A stretch of 64,000 bases of DNA, taken from positions 21,141 through 85,140 of the forward strand of contig CAIFEQ010000004.1 of the NCBI GenBank assembly GCA_903789495.1, written 5' to 3'. Below, in pieces: positions 34,627-42,915 of this stretch. Below the pieces are notes generated by a model. That model was not told the DNA's origin and ran no database searches. It worked only from the letters and a program-made list of their open reading frames with translations. The position numbers and the translations under genes are program-made. The first letter of the stretch is position 1; every line of letters begins with the position of its first letter. This stretch comes from an uncultured Erysipelotrichaceae bacterium. GTDB taxonomy: Bacteria > Bacillota_I > Bacilli_A > Erysipelotrichales > Erysipelotrichaceae.

Positions 34627-37600
34627 TCAGGCGCCTGTCAGAGGAACAGGCGGACGGTTCAGAGGGTAGGGTTCCACCTTGTGGATGATCGGATTGGAAT
34701 GCTGGCTGAAATCCAGATCCCAGCTGCCGGGCAGACCGGGGGAAACCGGCGTGACCAGCACATCGCCGCGGTTGGTGATCGTGCCGGACGAGAGAGTGAC
34801 CCGGACCTTGAACTGCAGGGTCACGCTTCTGCCGGGTGCCAGTTCTTCCAGCAGCCAGCAGACTTTGTTCTCCTGCGCCAGATAGGTGCCATGGTAGGCC
34901 TTGGTCATCTGAGCGCTGCTGGTGAATTCCGTGCCGGCAGGGATCAGATCCTGCACGGCGACACAGCGGGCGGTGACGGTATCCGGATTGGTGACGGTCA
35001 GGGTATAGGTGAGCTGCTGGCCGGGCCGCACGGTACCGCCGGATTCGACGGAGGCGGCTTTGCTGATCTGAACCGTGGCCAGCCGGATGGGATGAGCGGT
35101 CTGATTGGAAGAGGAATCCGGTTTTTCAAGCGTGCCCGGCGTGCCGGGGTCGCTGGTATAGATCCGGAAGAAGGCCTGATTGCGCAGAGTCTGTCCGATT
35201 CCTTCGGCGTCTGCCTGCACCTGGAAGCTGCGTGTCACTTCCGTTCCCGGCTTCAGCATCCTGATGATCCATTCCACGCGCTGCGGATCTGCCAGGACGG
35301 TGCCGTCATCGGAGACGGAATCCGGTACCAGAACCGCATATTCCGGAATCTCATCATAGACATGCACGTATGCAGCCGTGCCCGGACCGGTATTGCGGAT
35401 GTGCAGGGTGTAGGTGATGACATCGCCGCCGGTGACCGCCGTACCGGTTTCCGGATCGGCTGTCTTTTCCACGGTGACCTGCGGGTCGGCCAGCGGCACA
35501 TCGGTCTGATTGGACGCATGACTGTTGGTGCTGTCTTCCTGGGGGCCGGTTCCGGCCGGATCCCAGTACGCTGTATTGGAGATGATCCGGTTTGTGACTT
35601 CGTCACGCACACGGGTTGAAAAGGTCATCGTCCTGGATTCATCGGGCTTCAGGATCGGGACGCTCCAGAATAACGTGTCGGTTCCTGCATCATAGCTGCC
35701 GCTGACCCCGGTTTCGGGATCGGAACTGACTGAATCCGTCACATAGTCGGTATCGGCCGGAATCGGATCCCGGACGATCACCGGCTGCGAACTGCCTCTG
35801 CCCTGATTGGTCAGGGTCAGCGTCCAGGTGATGACTTCACCCAGATCAGTCACGGTCCGGTCAGCCTGTTTCTGCAGCTGCAGGTCCGGTTCATACAGCG
35901 TGGTCCGCACGGCGTTGCTGGTGCCGGTCTGCTGCAGGTCGTCATGGGTAACGGTGAAGTCAGCCTGGTTGTCCACCGGCGTGAAGCGGTCGTCCAGGAT
36001 CTGCACCTGGAAGGATACCGAAGGCTGTTCGGTTCTGGCAATATTCTGCAGCGTCCAGGTGATCCTGCCATTCGTGCAGGTTCCGCCCTGATCAGCACGG
36101 ACAAATTCCGTTCCGTCCGGCAGGGTATCGGTGATGGTCATGCTCGAGGCATCCAGGGCGGTCTCGTCCGCCGGGGAGGACAGAGTGATCGTATAGGTCA
36201 GCAGATCGCCCTGGGCACTTTCGGTCCGGTCAACGGCCTTGACGGCCGACCACTGCAGAGACTGTTCTGTCCACTGGGCGGTCAGACGGCCGTACTTCAG
36301 GCCGTTTTCCGTCGGGGTGCCATAGGTATAGCGCTTCTGCTCAGGATCCCAGGAACCCAGAGCCTGGGTCAGCGTATAGCCCTGGAAGACATGATGCGGC
36401 CAGACACTGTCTTCGATCTGCCGGGTTTCACCGGCTCTGCCTTCATGGGCGGTGACGTCGGCAGAACCGAGATAGGTGCCGCCGTTAGGATCGACGACCA
36501 CGAAGGTAGCGTGTTCCACACCGGCCAGCCAGCCGTTGAAGTCAAAGCCGCCCAGCTGGGTCGTTTCACTGACGCCGCCCCGGTTGACGACACCGAGATA
36601 GAAACTGGCTTCGCTGCGGCCGGAGACGTTGAAGCTGGTGCGGATGGTCTTGTTGTCCGCTGCACAGTAGTAGACCGTACGTCCCGCGGTGCTGGTGCCC
36701 TGGGCAATCCAGTCGACGTGATCCGTATAGACTTCCATGCCGGCGTCGACCGGACCGCTGGCTTCTGCCGAGCGGTAATGCTGGCCGTTGTAGCGGTAAT
36801 CTTCATCGGTCAGACCGTGCGAGCCGCAGAAGATCGCATAGCGGCTGTCAAAACGCACCTGAGTGCCGTTGACATGGGGATTCTGCGGATCCACATCCAG
36901 GTACAGAGTAATGGTGTTGGTCAGGTCGCTGATGTCTTCAAAGTAGATATTGGTACCCCAGTCATCTTCCCGCAGGCAGAGGCTGATGCCCGGAGAACTG
37001 CTGCTGTTGTCGTGGATCCGCAGGGCCAGGCCGACCGGCCGGCCGTACCAGGAGCCGATATGGGGGTACCAGACGGTTGCCGTGCGGCTGAGCTGCCAGC
37101 GCCAGTCCCCGTTTGCCTGGGCAGGACCGTGCTCATTGAGCGGGACATGGAACCTGGCGGTACCGCTGGTGCCGTCGCCATCGTAGAGATATTTCTGTTC
37201 TGTCTCGGCTACTCCGTCGCCCAGCAGGAAGGCGCTGGACTGGACGAGGTCGCTGTAGGGATGGGCCCTGGCCCGGCGCAGTCCGGCAGAGGGGGCCTGC
37301 CAGAGGCCGGGATTCAGGGAGGCGGCGGAAGCCTGTTCGCTGTCCTCTTTGTAGAGGTCCCGGTAGCGGCACTGCTGTTCTTCATTCAGCCGGGAAGCCG
37401 CAAAGCGGCCGGCCAGTTCCGGGTCCCGGGCAAACAGGTCCTGAAGCTCGCGGTAGGTATGCTCCTGCAGCAGCGCATCGAGTTCTTCGCTGCTTAAGGC
37501 CGGTCCGGGTCCGCCGGCCGGTTCCGGGGAAGCGGAAATTTCTGCCTTTGCTGAAGCGGCAGGTTCTGCTTCGGCTGTACATTCCGGGGTGCTTTCTTCT

Positions 37601-37734
37601 GCCGGGGCAGCGGTCTGCACGTCCGGAGAAACACCTGCCGGCACGGCTGTTTCGTCAGCCTGGCCGTGGATGCTCAGCGGACAGAGCAGAAACACCGCCA
37701 TCAGGCATTTCAGGAATCTGTGGACATGTTTCAT
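34627..37734 (-). CDS. Secreted DUF11-repeat surface protein
   Basis: Exported protein of 1035 residues. Order: Sec signal peptide (MKHVHRFLKCLMAVFLLCPLSIHG), acidic Ala/Pro/Glu-rich linker (about 27-80), a helical segment, a lectin-like/unclassified beta region (about 130-420), an InlB-type B repeat (VVDPNGGTYLG...LTAQW, about 430-505), then four DUF11 beta-sandwich repeats starting near LQWSAVKAVD, LQLQKQADRT, PQVTVEKTAD and VQISKAASVE, each ending in a DxxPxxxxFV-type strand. Such repeats form stalks of cell-wall adhesins. The protein stops at PPVPLTGA, which resembles a sortase signal with no membrane anchor after it. GGAAGGAG precedes the ATG. Monocistronic. Ligand unknown. Confidence 0.85.
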   Translation of the reverse strand: MKHVHRFLKCLMAVFLLCPLSIHGQADETAVPAGVSPDVQTAAPAEESTPECTAEAEPAASAKAEISASPEPAGGPGPALSSEELDALLQEHTYRELQDLFARDPELAGRFAASRLNEEQQCRYRDLYKEDSEQASAASLNPGLWQAPSAGLRRARAHPYSDLVQSSAFLLGDGVAETEQKYLYDGDGTSGTARFHVPLNEHGPAQANGDWRWQLSRTATVWYPHIGSWYGRPVGLALRIHDNSSSSPGISLCLREDDWGTNIYFEDISDLTNTITLYLDVDPQNPHVNGTQVRFDSRYAIFCGSHGLTDEDYRYNGQHYRSAEASGPVDAGMEVYTDHVDWIAQGTSTAGRTVYYCAADNKTIRTSFNVSGRSEASFYLGVVNRGGVSETTQLGGFDFNGWLAGVEHATFVVVDPNGGTYLGSADVTAHEGRAGETRQIEDSVWPHHVFQGYTLTQALGSWDPEQKRYTYGTPTENGLKYGRLTAQWTEQSLQWSAVKAVDRTESAQGDLLTYTITLSSPADETALDASSMTITDTLPDGTEFVRADQGGTCTNGRITWTLQNIARTEQPSVSFQVQILDDRFTPVDNQADFTVTHDDLQQTGTSNAVRTTLYEPDLQLQKQADRTVTDLGEVITWTLTLTNQGRGSSQPVIVRDPIPADTDYVTDSVSSDPETGVSGSYDAGTDTLFWSVPILKPDESRTMTFSTRVRDEVTNRIISNTAYWDPAGTGPQEDSTNSHASNQTDVPLADPQVTVEKTADPETGTAVTGGDVITYTLHIRNTGPGTAAYVHVYDEIPEYAVLVPDSVSDDGTVLADPQRVEWIIRMLKPGTEVTRSFQVQADAEGIGQTLRNQAFFRIYTSDPGTPGTLEKPDSSSNQTAHPIRLATVQISKAASVESGGTVRPGQQLTYTLTVTNPDTVTARCVAVQDLIPAGTEFTSSAQMTKAYHGTYLAQENKVCWLLEELAPGRSVTLQFKVRVTLSSGTITNRGDVLVTPVSPGLPGSWDLDFSQHSNPIIHKVEPYPLNRPPVPLTGA

Positions 37735-37822
37735 GGGATCTCCTTCCTCTTTCCTTTCCGGTCCGGAAAGGTATGCACCCATTCCTTTTGCGTCTGCCCG
37801 GCGGTTCCCCGGAAAAAAGAAA

Positions 37823-37844
37823 AGAAACCGGCTGCGCGGTTTCT
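37823..37844 (-). terminator. Intrinsic terminator after tRNA-Arg
   Basis: AGAAACCG (37823-37830) pairs with CGGTTTCT (37837-37844); minus strand continues TTTCTTTTTTCC. Confidence 0.85.
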
Positions 37845-37855
37845 CTGGTTTCTGA

Positions 37856-37930
37856 TGGCGCCCTCAGCAGGAATCGAACCTGCACCTAACCCTTAGGAGG
37901 GGCTTGTAATATCCATTTTACGATGAGGGC
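37856..37930 (-). tRNA. tRNA-Arg(CCT)
   Basis: Complete cloverleaf on the minus strand: acceptor GCCCTCA/TGAGGGC, D stem GTAA/TTAC, anticodon stem AGCCC/GGGTT with loop CTCCTAA (anticodon CCT, codon AGG), T arm GCAGG-TTCGATT-CCTGC, discriminator G and encoded CCA. A -10 TATAAT (complement of 37941-37946) lies just upstream. Confidence 0.95.
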
Positions 37931-37991
37931 CTGCCCCGTTATTATACACGAATCCGGCTGGCATGGTGCCGTCTGGCAAAGCCGGTGCCGC

Positions 37992-38843
37992 TTAAAGATT
38001 CTTCTGCAGGGTATTCAGGAACACCGCCGCGGCAGGGGAAAGTTCTTCCCGGGGAATGCTGGCAATGCCGATTTCCATCTGCACGGCCGGCTCGATCGGC
38101 AGTTCCCTGACATGGCCCTGGAAGAAACCGGTATAGAGATGATTGATCAGGGTGACACCCAGCCCGGCCGAGACCATGGCAAAGGCCGTGGAAGGGCTCA
38201 TGGCGGAATAGCGGATGTTGGGCACGATATGATGCCGGGCCAGGATCAGGCTGTTGTCGGATTCGGAACCGGCAAAGAATTCAATATAGTTGTCCTTCTT
38301 CAGATCCTTCAGGGGATAGACCTTCCGGGGATCGTCAGCCGGCACCCAGGCCGTCAGGGGATCCTCAAAGAGTTTCTGCCAGGTGAAGGTCCCCGGCCGC
38401 CGGGAGATGATGGCCAGATCGATTTCATGGGCACTGACTTTTTCCGCCAGCTCGGAGCTACTGCCCTCCGAGATCTCGATGCGTACGCCGGGATACTGCC
38501 GGGCAAACAGGGAAAAGGCAGGCTGCAGCAGGCTGTAGCAGCGGGGATACAGCATCCCCAGATGCACCGTGCCGCGTAACAGGCCCTTGATCTGGGCGGC
38601 GCTTTCCAGGCAGTGCTCCTGCGCTTCGGCAATGGTGCGGAAGTAAGGGAGCAGTTCCTGGCAGGCAGGGGTCGGGGCCACGCCGCTGCGGCTGCGGTAC
38701 AGCAGGGTCAGGCCGGTCTCCTTTTCCAGGGCCTGCATCATGCGGGAAAGACCGGAGACGGAATAGCCGAGTGCCTCGGCGGCTTCGGCCAGGCTGCCTT
38801 TTTCAACCGCCAGCAGAAGGGCTTTGCATTTGTCACTGTCCAT
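37992..38843 (-). CDS. LysR-family transcriptional regulator
   Basis: LysR-type regulator of 283 residues: winged helix-turn-helix at residues about 5-62 (ALLLAVEKGSLAEAAEALGYS with SVSGLSRMMQALEKETG) and an effector domain from about 90. It is divergent from an EamA-type transporter gene, with 97 bases between the starts, so it probably controls that exporter. The minus-strand -10 TATAAT (complement of 38852-38857) lies just before the start. A possible dyad, CAACTATTCGTTG (38859-38871), is centred between the two promoters and could be its binding site. Inducer unknown. Confidence 0.92.
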   Translation of the reverse strand: MDSDKCKALLLAVEKGSLAEAAEALGYSVSGLSRMMQALEKETGLTLLYRSRSGVAPTPACQELLPYFRTIAEAQEHCLESAAQIKGLLRGTVHLGMLYPRCYSLLQPAFSLFARQYPGVRIEISEGSSSELAEKVSAHEIDLAIISRRPGTFTWQKLFEDPLTAWVPADDPRKVYPLKDLKKDNYIEFFAGSESDNSLILARHHIVPNIRYSAMSPSTAFAMVSAGLGVTLINHLYTGFFQGHVRELPIEPAVQMEIGIASIPREELSPAAAVFLNTLQKNL

Positions 38844-38881
38844 ATTGACATTATAGCAACTATTCGTTGAATAAACTGCGC

Positions 38882-38910
38882 TTTACGCAACAATACAGGC
38901 ACAGTACGAT
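38882..38910 (+). promoter_or_regulatory. Putative promoter of EamA-type transporter
   Basis: TTTACG (38882-38887), 17-base spacer, TACGAT (38905-38910), 30 bases before the start codon. Confidence 0.5.
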
Positions 38911-38940
38911 GATCGTTGTCTGAGAAAGAAGGAACAGAAG

Positions 38941-39840
38941 ATGAGTGAGAAGAAAGCGGAGCGTCTGTTGGCCCTGGCCATTGCCTTGCGGGCCGTATCC
39001 TATCTGTGCAACAAGCTGGGTCTGGGCGAGATGGGACGGTTTACCCTGCTCATGCTGAGATTCGGCGGTGCCTTCCTGCTGCTGGTCCTGCTGTTCGGCC
39101 GGAAGCTGAAGGGCTGCCCGAAGCGCACCTTCGTGCATGGCGCCATCCTGGGCGGTCTGTACTTCGGCATGCTCAGCTGTGAGCTGACGGGACTTAAGAC
39201 CACACCTTCCTCGGAAGCTTCCTTCCTGGAAAATACCGCCATTGTCTGGGTGCCGCTGATCACCGCGGCTCTGCAGCAGCGCCGGCCGGAATCCAAGACC
39301 CTGATTTCCGCCCTGCTCGCTCTGAGCGGTGTCGGCTTCCTGGCTTCCCGGAATGGCGGCGGTCTGGTCTTAAGCAGCGGTCAGCTGGTCATCATGCTGG
39401 CATCGCTGCTGTATTCCTCGGCCATCCTGGCTACCGCTGCCTTCTCGCGTCAGGATGATCCGCTGGCGCTGGGCATCCTGCAGGCCGGCTTCTGCGGCCT
39501 GTATGCAGGGGTGGCAGCCTTCACGTTTGAGCAGCCCGCTCTGCCCGCAACGGCCTTAGGCTGGGGTGTCGTGCTGGTGCTGGTGTTTGTGTGCACGCTG
39601 TTAGGCTATACGCTGCAGCCGATTGCCCAGGCCCATACCTCGCCGGAAACGGCCGGGCTGATGTGCGCCCTGAGTCCGCTCGTGGCGATGCTGCTGGGGA
39701 TTGTCTTCCTGCACGAAGCCCTTAGTATCCAGGGCATGATCGGTGCCCTGCTCATCCTGTCGGCCATGCTGTACAGCAAGTCGGCGAGACACCGGAAGAA
39801 GAGTCCGGTCCTGCATCATCAGCCGGCCAGTGCGGACTGA
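38941..39840 (+). CDS. EamA/DMT-family transporter
   Basis: Drug/metabolite transporter superfamily protein of 299 residues with ten hydrophobic segments arranged as two EamA repeats of five helices (about residues 7-140 and 145-285). EamA proteins commonly export amino acids or metabolites or import nucleotide sugars. The first repeat contains ENTAIVWVPLITA and the second EALSIQGMIGALLILSAM, in the position of the usual E-x(2)-x-x-Q-x-x-G motif. GAAGGAACAG precedes the ATG. Controlled by the divergent LysR by inference. The C-terminus is basic (SARHRKK), consistent with a cytoplasmic end. Confidence 0.88.
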   Translation: MSEKKAERLLALAIALRAVSYLCNKLGLGEMGRFTLLMLRFGGAFLLLVLLFGRKLKGCPKRTFVHGAILGGLYFGMLSCELTGLKTTPSSEASFLENTAIVWVPLITAALQQRRPESKTLISALLALSGVGFLASRNGGGLVLSSGQLVIMLASLLYSSAILATAAFSRQDDPLALGILQAGFCGLYAGVAAFTFEQPALPATALGWGVVLVLVFVCTLLGYTLQPIAQAHTSPETAGLMCALSPLVAMLLGIVFLHEALSIQGMIGALLILSAMLYSKSARHRKKSPVLHHQPASAD

Positions 39841-39847
39841 ATCTGAC

Positions 39848-39868
39848 TTTCACAAATCTTTCACAAAT
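39848..39868 (+). repeat. Direct repeat TTTCACAAAT x2
   Basis: TTTCACAAAT occurs at 39848-39857 and 39859-39868, an 11-base period (one DNA turn), in the gap upstream of the MntP-like gene. Possible regulator site; function unknown. Confidence 0.5.
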
Positions 39869-39945
39869 TGCGCATAATTGGAACACATGCATTCAGTACC
39901 TTATAAGTGCAAGTAAGTTTCAGTTTCTTTCCCCCGATCAGAACT

Positions 39946-39971
39946 GGGCCAGTGAATGGCCCTTTTCTTTT
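39946..39971 (+). terminator. Hairpin terminator upstream of MntP-like gene
   Basis: GGGCCA-GTGAA-TGGCCC (39946-39962) followed by TTTTCTTTT. It ends the EamA transcript or attenuates a leader of the MntP-like gene; a second small hairpin (TTCTG-TAAA-CAGAA, 39976-39989) follows. Confidence 0.75.
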
Positions 39972-40071
39972 AAACTTCTGTAAACAGAAAAAGTCATTTG
40001 TATACCCGCAGGACCCGCTCCTTCTCCTATCATGGGGAGGTACAGGCATTCTGGTATCGGGAGAGCGGATT

Positions 40072-40635
40072 ATGGATCTTTTTCAGGCAGTAATGATTTT
40101 CGTGGGACTGTCTCTTGATAATTTTGTCGTCATGATGAACAAGGGCGCCACTCTTCGGAATATGAAGACGCATAATTATGTCATCTATTCTCTGATTTTC
40201 GCCTGCTTCAGCATGCTGGCAGTGGCCATCGGCTATGTGATCGGCAATGCCCTGGAAGGGGTCATCAATGACCGCTTCGAGGTGCTGGTGGCGTGCATCA
40301 TCATTCTGAATATCGGGACCTACATCGCCTATAAATCCTGGCGGGCTCAGAACGTGGAGGAACATGTGGACAAGAACTTCAACAACACCTCCTGCATCCG
40401 TCTGGCCGCCATGTCCAGTCTGGACTCTCTGTTTCTGGCGGTAGGCATATCCCTCTTCGGCATTACCCTGTCCGAAGCAGTGCTGCTGTCGGGTGTGATC
40501 TGCTTTCTGTGCGTATCGGTGGCCATGGCCATCGGCTATACCCAGGGCTCCCGTTTCTCCCGGGCGATCGGGATGTGCGGCGGCGGTCTGATGATCGTGT
40601 TCGGCATCTATCTGCTCTATACTGCCCTGTTATAA
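40072..40635 (+). CDS. MntP-like metal efflux membrane protein
   Basis: Membrane protein of 187 residues with six hydrophobic segments in two inverted repeats of three. The paired Asp motifs of the MntP family are visible as LSLDNFVV (near residue 14-21) and SSLDSLFLAVG (near 118-128), so it probably exports Mn2+ or a related divalent cation. The ATG at 40072 follows GGGAGAG; the frame is open further upstream, but those residues cover the hairpin region and lack similarity. A TetR-family gene starts 22 bases downstream. No yybP-ykoY manganese riboswitch was recognised in the leader. Confidence 0.82.
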   Translation: MDLFQAVMIFVGLSLDNFVVMMNKGATLRNMKTHNYVIYSLIFACFSMLAVAIGYVIGNALEGVINDRFEVLVACIIILNIGTYIAYKSWRAQNVEEHVDKNFNNTSCIRLAAMSSLDSLFLAVGISLFGITLSEAVLLSGVICFLCVSVAMAIGYTQGSRFSRAIGMCGGGLMIVFGIYLLYTALL

Positions 40636-40657
40636 TAGTGATTGACTGAGGCTGAAC

Positions 40658-41221
40658 GTGGAGAGGAAAAGGGGAACGGTCCGGGACGCACTGTGTGAGA
40701 ATCTGCGCGAGCTGATGAAACGCAGACTGTTTGACAAGATCACCATCAAGCAGATCTGCGATGAGACCGGTGTGATCCGGGCCACATTCTACAACCACTT
40801 TGATGACAAGTATGACTGTCTCAATGCCATTGTGGAGGGGGACATCGTCGGTGCCATGCATGACGACTATTCCTCGACACAGGCCCTTTATAACGGCCTC
40901 AGGGAAGTCTTTGCGACGGTGGAGCGGGAGAAGGAATTCTACCGGGCAGCCTGGCAGGTGACCGGGCAGAACAGCTTCGGGGACATGGTGGCCAACAACT
41001 ACCAGGCCGTGCTGATGCGGTATATGAAGAACCTGCGCAACCCGGCAATCCTGAGCGACTACAGCAATGAGCTTCTGAGTGCCTACTATGCCAACAGCCT
41101 GACCTTCGTGACACACATGATGGTCTTCAGCCGGGAGGAACTCTCCCCCAGCCAGGCCCTGAACATGATCAACAGCGTGGCCTCCTACTCGGCCTTCGAA
41201 CTGCTCAAGAAAGGCAGCTAG
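40658..41221 (+). CDS. TetR-family regulator
   Basis: TetR/AcrR-type regulator of 187 residues with a GTG start preceded by GAGG at six bases. The HTH is clear: ALCENLRELMKRRLFDKITI followed by KQICDETGVIRATFYNHFDDK (to about residue 52), with the RATFYNHF recognition helix. The C-terminal domain resembles TetR_C_8. TATAATAG at 40630-40637, inside the end of the upstream gene, may be its own -10. It may be co-transcribed with the MntP-like gene; it ends at a terminator, before the ECF S-component gene. Confidence 0.9.
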   Translation: MERKRGTVRDALCENLRELMKRRLFDKITIKQICDETGVIRATFYNHFDDKYDCLNAIVEGDIVGAMHDDYSSTQALYNGLREVFATVEREKEFYRAAWQVTGQNSFGDMVANNYQAVLMRYMKNLRNPAILSDYSNELLSAYYANSLTFVTHMMVFSREELSPSQALNMINSVASYSAFELLKKGS

Positions 41222-41246
41222 GACCTGATCTGGTCCTATTATTTTT
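41220..41246 (+). terminator. Intrinsic terminator after tetR
   Basis: AGGACC-TGATCT-GGTCCT hairpin (41220-41237) followed by ATTATTTTT; it overlaps the stop codon. Confidence 0.8.
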
Positions 41247-41318
41247 GCCTGTTTTGGTACTTTCTTGCGGTTCATGGCTGTCCTAAGCTGGGGACAGAAG
41301 AGGGAGAAAAATCTGGCT

Positions 41319-41912
41319 ATGAATCGTTCCAATCGGGTTCTGAAACTCTGCGTGACTGCCCTGATGGCAGCCCTGGCTTACATTTCCTTTACCTTTCTGA
41401 AGATCAACATTCCGACCCCGGGCGGCTATACCGCTTTCCATCTGGGCAATACGTTTGATGTCCTGGCCGCTCTGCTGCTGGGCGGGACGCTCGGGGGAAT
41501 TGCCGGTGCCGTCGGGATGGGCATCGGGGATGTCCTGGATCCGCTGTACATCACGGTGGCGCCCAAGACGATCATCCTGAAGCTGTGCATCGGCCTGATC
41601 ACCGGGGCCGTGGCCCACAAGACCTTCAGGATCCTGCACAAAGAAGGCAAGGAACTGAAGAAGGATGTCTTCATCGCCAGCGCCTGCGGCATGCTGTTCA
41701 ACTGCATTGCCGAACCGCTGTTCGGATACTTCTATACTTCGGTCATTCTGGGGGCGCCGGAGAAGGCCGCCAAGGCCCTGGCGTCCTGGAATGCCATCAC
41801 GACCTGCACGAATGCCGTGCTGTCGGTGATCATCGCTTCGCTGCTGTATCTGGCCATCTATCCGCGTCTCAGGAACAACGGCGTGCTGAAGAAGATCGGC
41901 CCGAACTACTGA
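41319..41912 (+). CDS. ECF transporter S component
   Basis: Substrate-binding membrane subunit (S component) of an energy-coupling-factor vitamin or cofactor importer, 197 residues with about six hydrophobic segments. The family signature is visible as ALMAALAYISF near the N-terminus, HLGNTFDVLAALLLGGTLGGIAGAVG in the middle (positions about 42-67) and an ATPase/T-component contact at the start of the chain. Substrate is not evident (pantothenate, thiamine precursors and others share this pattern); the shared ECF module is elsewhere. I chose the ATG at 41319, with AGGGAG 13 bases upstream; an in-frame ATG at 41274 lacks a ribosome site. Confidence 0.83.
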   Translation: MNRSNRVLKLCVTALMAALAYISFTFLKINIPTPGGYTAFHLGNTFDVLAALLLGGTLGGIAGAVGMGIGDVLDPLYITVAPKTIILKLCIGLITGAVAHKTFRILHKEGKELKKDVFIASACGMLFNCIAEPLFGYFYTSVILGAPEKAAKALASWNAITTCTNAVLSVIIASLLYLAIYPRLRNNGVLKKIGPNY

Positions 41913-41934
41913 GCAGTCGCATCCGGGCATCAGA

Positions 41935-41965
41935 AAAAGGAACTGTCGTCGAGGCAGTTCCTTTT
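41935..41965. terminator. Bidirectional terminator between ECF gene and GTPase operon
   Basis: AAAAGGAACTG (41935-41945) pairs perfectly with CAGTTCCTTTT (41955-41965); T-rich on both strands. Confidence 0.9.
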
Positions 41966-41971
41966 CATGAC

Positions 41972-42913
41972 TCAGCTGAAGGTGACGTAGGGATTGTCGG
42001 GCTGCCTGTAGCGGTTGACCTTTTCCGCATAGAGCACCAGCGTCTTCCCGCCGCCCTCGATGGGGACGGTCTTGAGCCGGCCCTGGACCTGCAGCCACTC
42101 GCCCAGCGTCAGTTCATTGATCCGGACCCCGGTGACGGTCAGGGCGCACAGGGAGGTGTCTGCCTCACAGCAGACCATGGCCCTTCTGCCCATGATGAAG
42201 CTCTGGTGGTAGCCGCGGATGTTATCCACGTACTGTCCCCGCAGGATCACATCCTTGTTCTCATAGGAATCGGGATTGTCCAGGGCATCCATGTACCAGA
42301 GACCGTAGTCGTCATCCTTGATGTCGATGACATCGGCGTTCTTGTCGAAGGGCAGGGTGCCGCCTTTCATGTTGGCGGGTTCTCCGAAGGCCCCTTCGTA
42401 GTAGATCTGCGCATTCTTGTTGATCGCCTTGATGTTGCCGCGCAGGCTCATGGCGGAGGTATCTTCCGTGCAGCGGTTGACGATCACCACATCCGAGTAG
42501 CGCAGCTGTTCATAGATCATGGAACGCATGTTCTGGATGTAGAGATCGAAGGTGGTCGCATCCACGGTGCTCAGGATTTCCACCAGCGGCCAGAACTCCG
42601 GCATGCCGGTGAGCAGGGTTTCGCTGACGGCCTCCGAGCCGTTGTACTCAATGAAGACCTGGCCGGGGTGGTAGATGGTATCCAGTTCCCGCATCTTTTC
42701 CGTGGTCAGCTGGGTCGAGGCATCGAAGAACTCGATGAAGGCGTTGTGTTCATCCAGAAACTTCTCCTCATAGCCGACTTCGCCCTGTTCCAGACACAGA
42801 ATCAGGGTCCTTCCGGCCCCCTCCATGAACTGGGGATCATTGAGGGTGTCCTTGATCAGGGTCGTCTTGCCGGAGTCGAGGAATCCGGTGAACAGATAGA
42901 CCGGCGCTGCCAT
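41972..42913 (-). CDS. COG0523 (G3E) GTPase fused to DUF1980-like domain
   Basis: Protein of 313 residues. The N-terminal half is a CobW/COG0523-type P-loop GTPase: Walker A GFLDSGKTT (10-18) and Walker B-like VFIEYNGSE near 87, but with no CxCC metal motif. The C-terminal ~110 residues (QYVDNIRGYHQSFIMGRRAMVCCEADTS and on to QPDNPYVTFS) resemble the C-terminal domain of DUF1980/TIGR03943 proteins, including the CCxAD motif and NPY end. DUF1980 proteins accompany COG0523 GTPases and permeases in zinc-responsive loci (B. subtilis ycgQ/ycgR). It is downstream of, and two bases from, a second GTPase gene. Inference: zinc or other metal homeostasis; the fusion is unusual. Confidence 0.75.
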   Translation of the reverse strand: MAAPVYLFTGFLDSGKTTLIKDTLNDPQFMEGAGRTLILCLEQGEVGYEEKFLDEHNAFIEFFDASTQLTTEKMRELDTIYHPGQVFIEYNGSEAVSETLLTGMPEFWPLVEILSTVDATTFDLYIQNMRSMIYEQLRYSDVVIVNRCTEDTSAMSLRGNIKAINKNAQIYYEGAFGEPANMKGGTLPFDKNADVIDIKDDDYGLWYMDALDNPDSYENKDVILRGQYVDNIRGYHQSFIMGRRAMVCCEADTSLCALTVTGVRINELTLGEWLQVQGRLKTVPIEGGGKTLVLYAEKVNRYRQPDNPYVTFS

Positions 42914-42915
42914 GG

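Noticed and set aside
39841..40071. yybP-ykoY (manganese) riboswitch upstream of MntP-like gene
   Set aside because: The GGGGAGGTAC near 40034 only partly resembles the GGGGAGUA core, and the required multi-stem layout is not seen. A terminator hairpin exists, but it may end the upstream gene.
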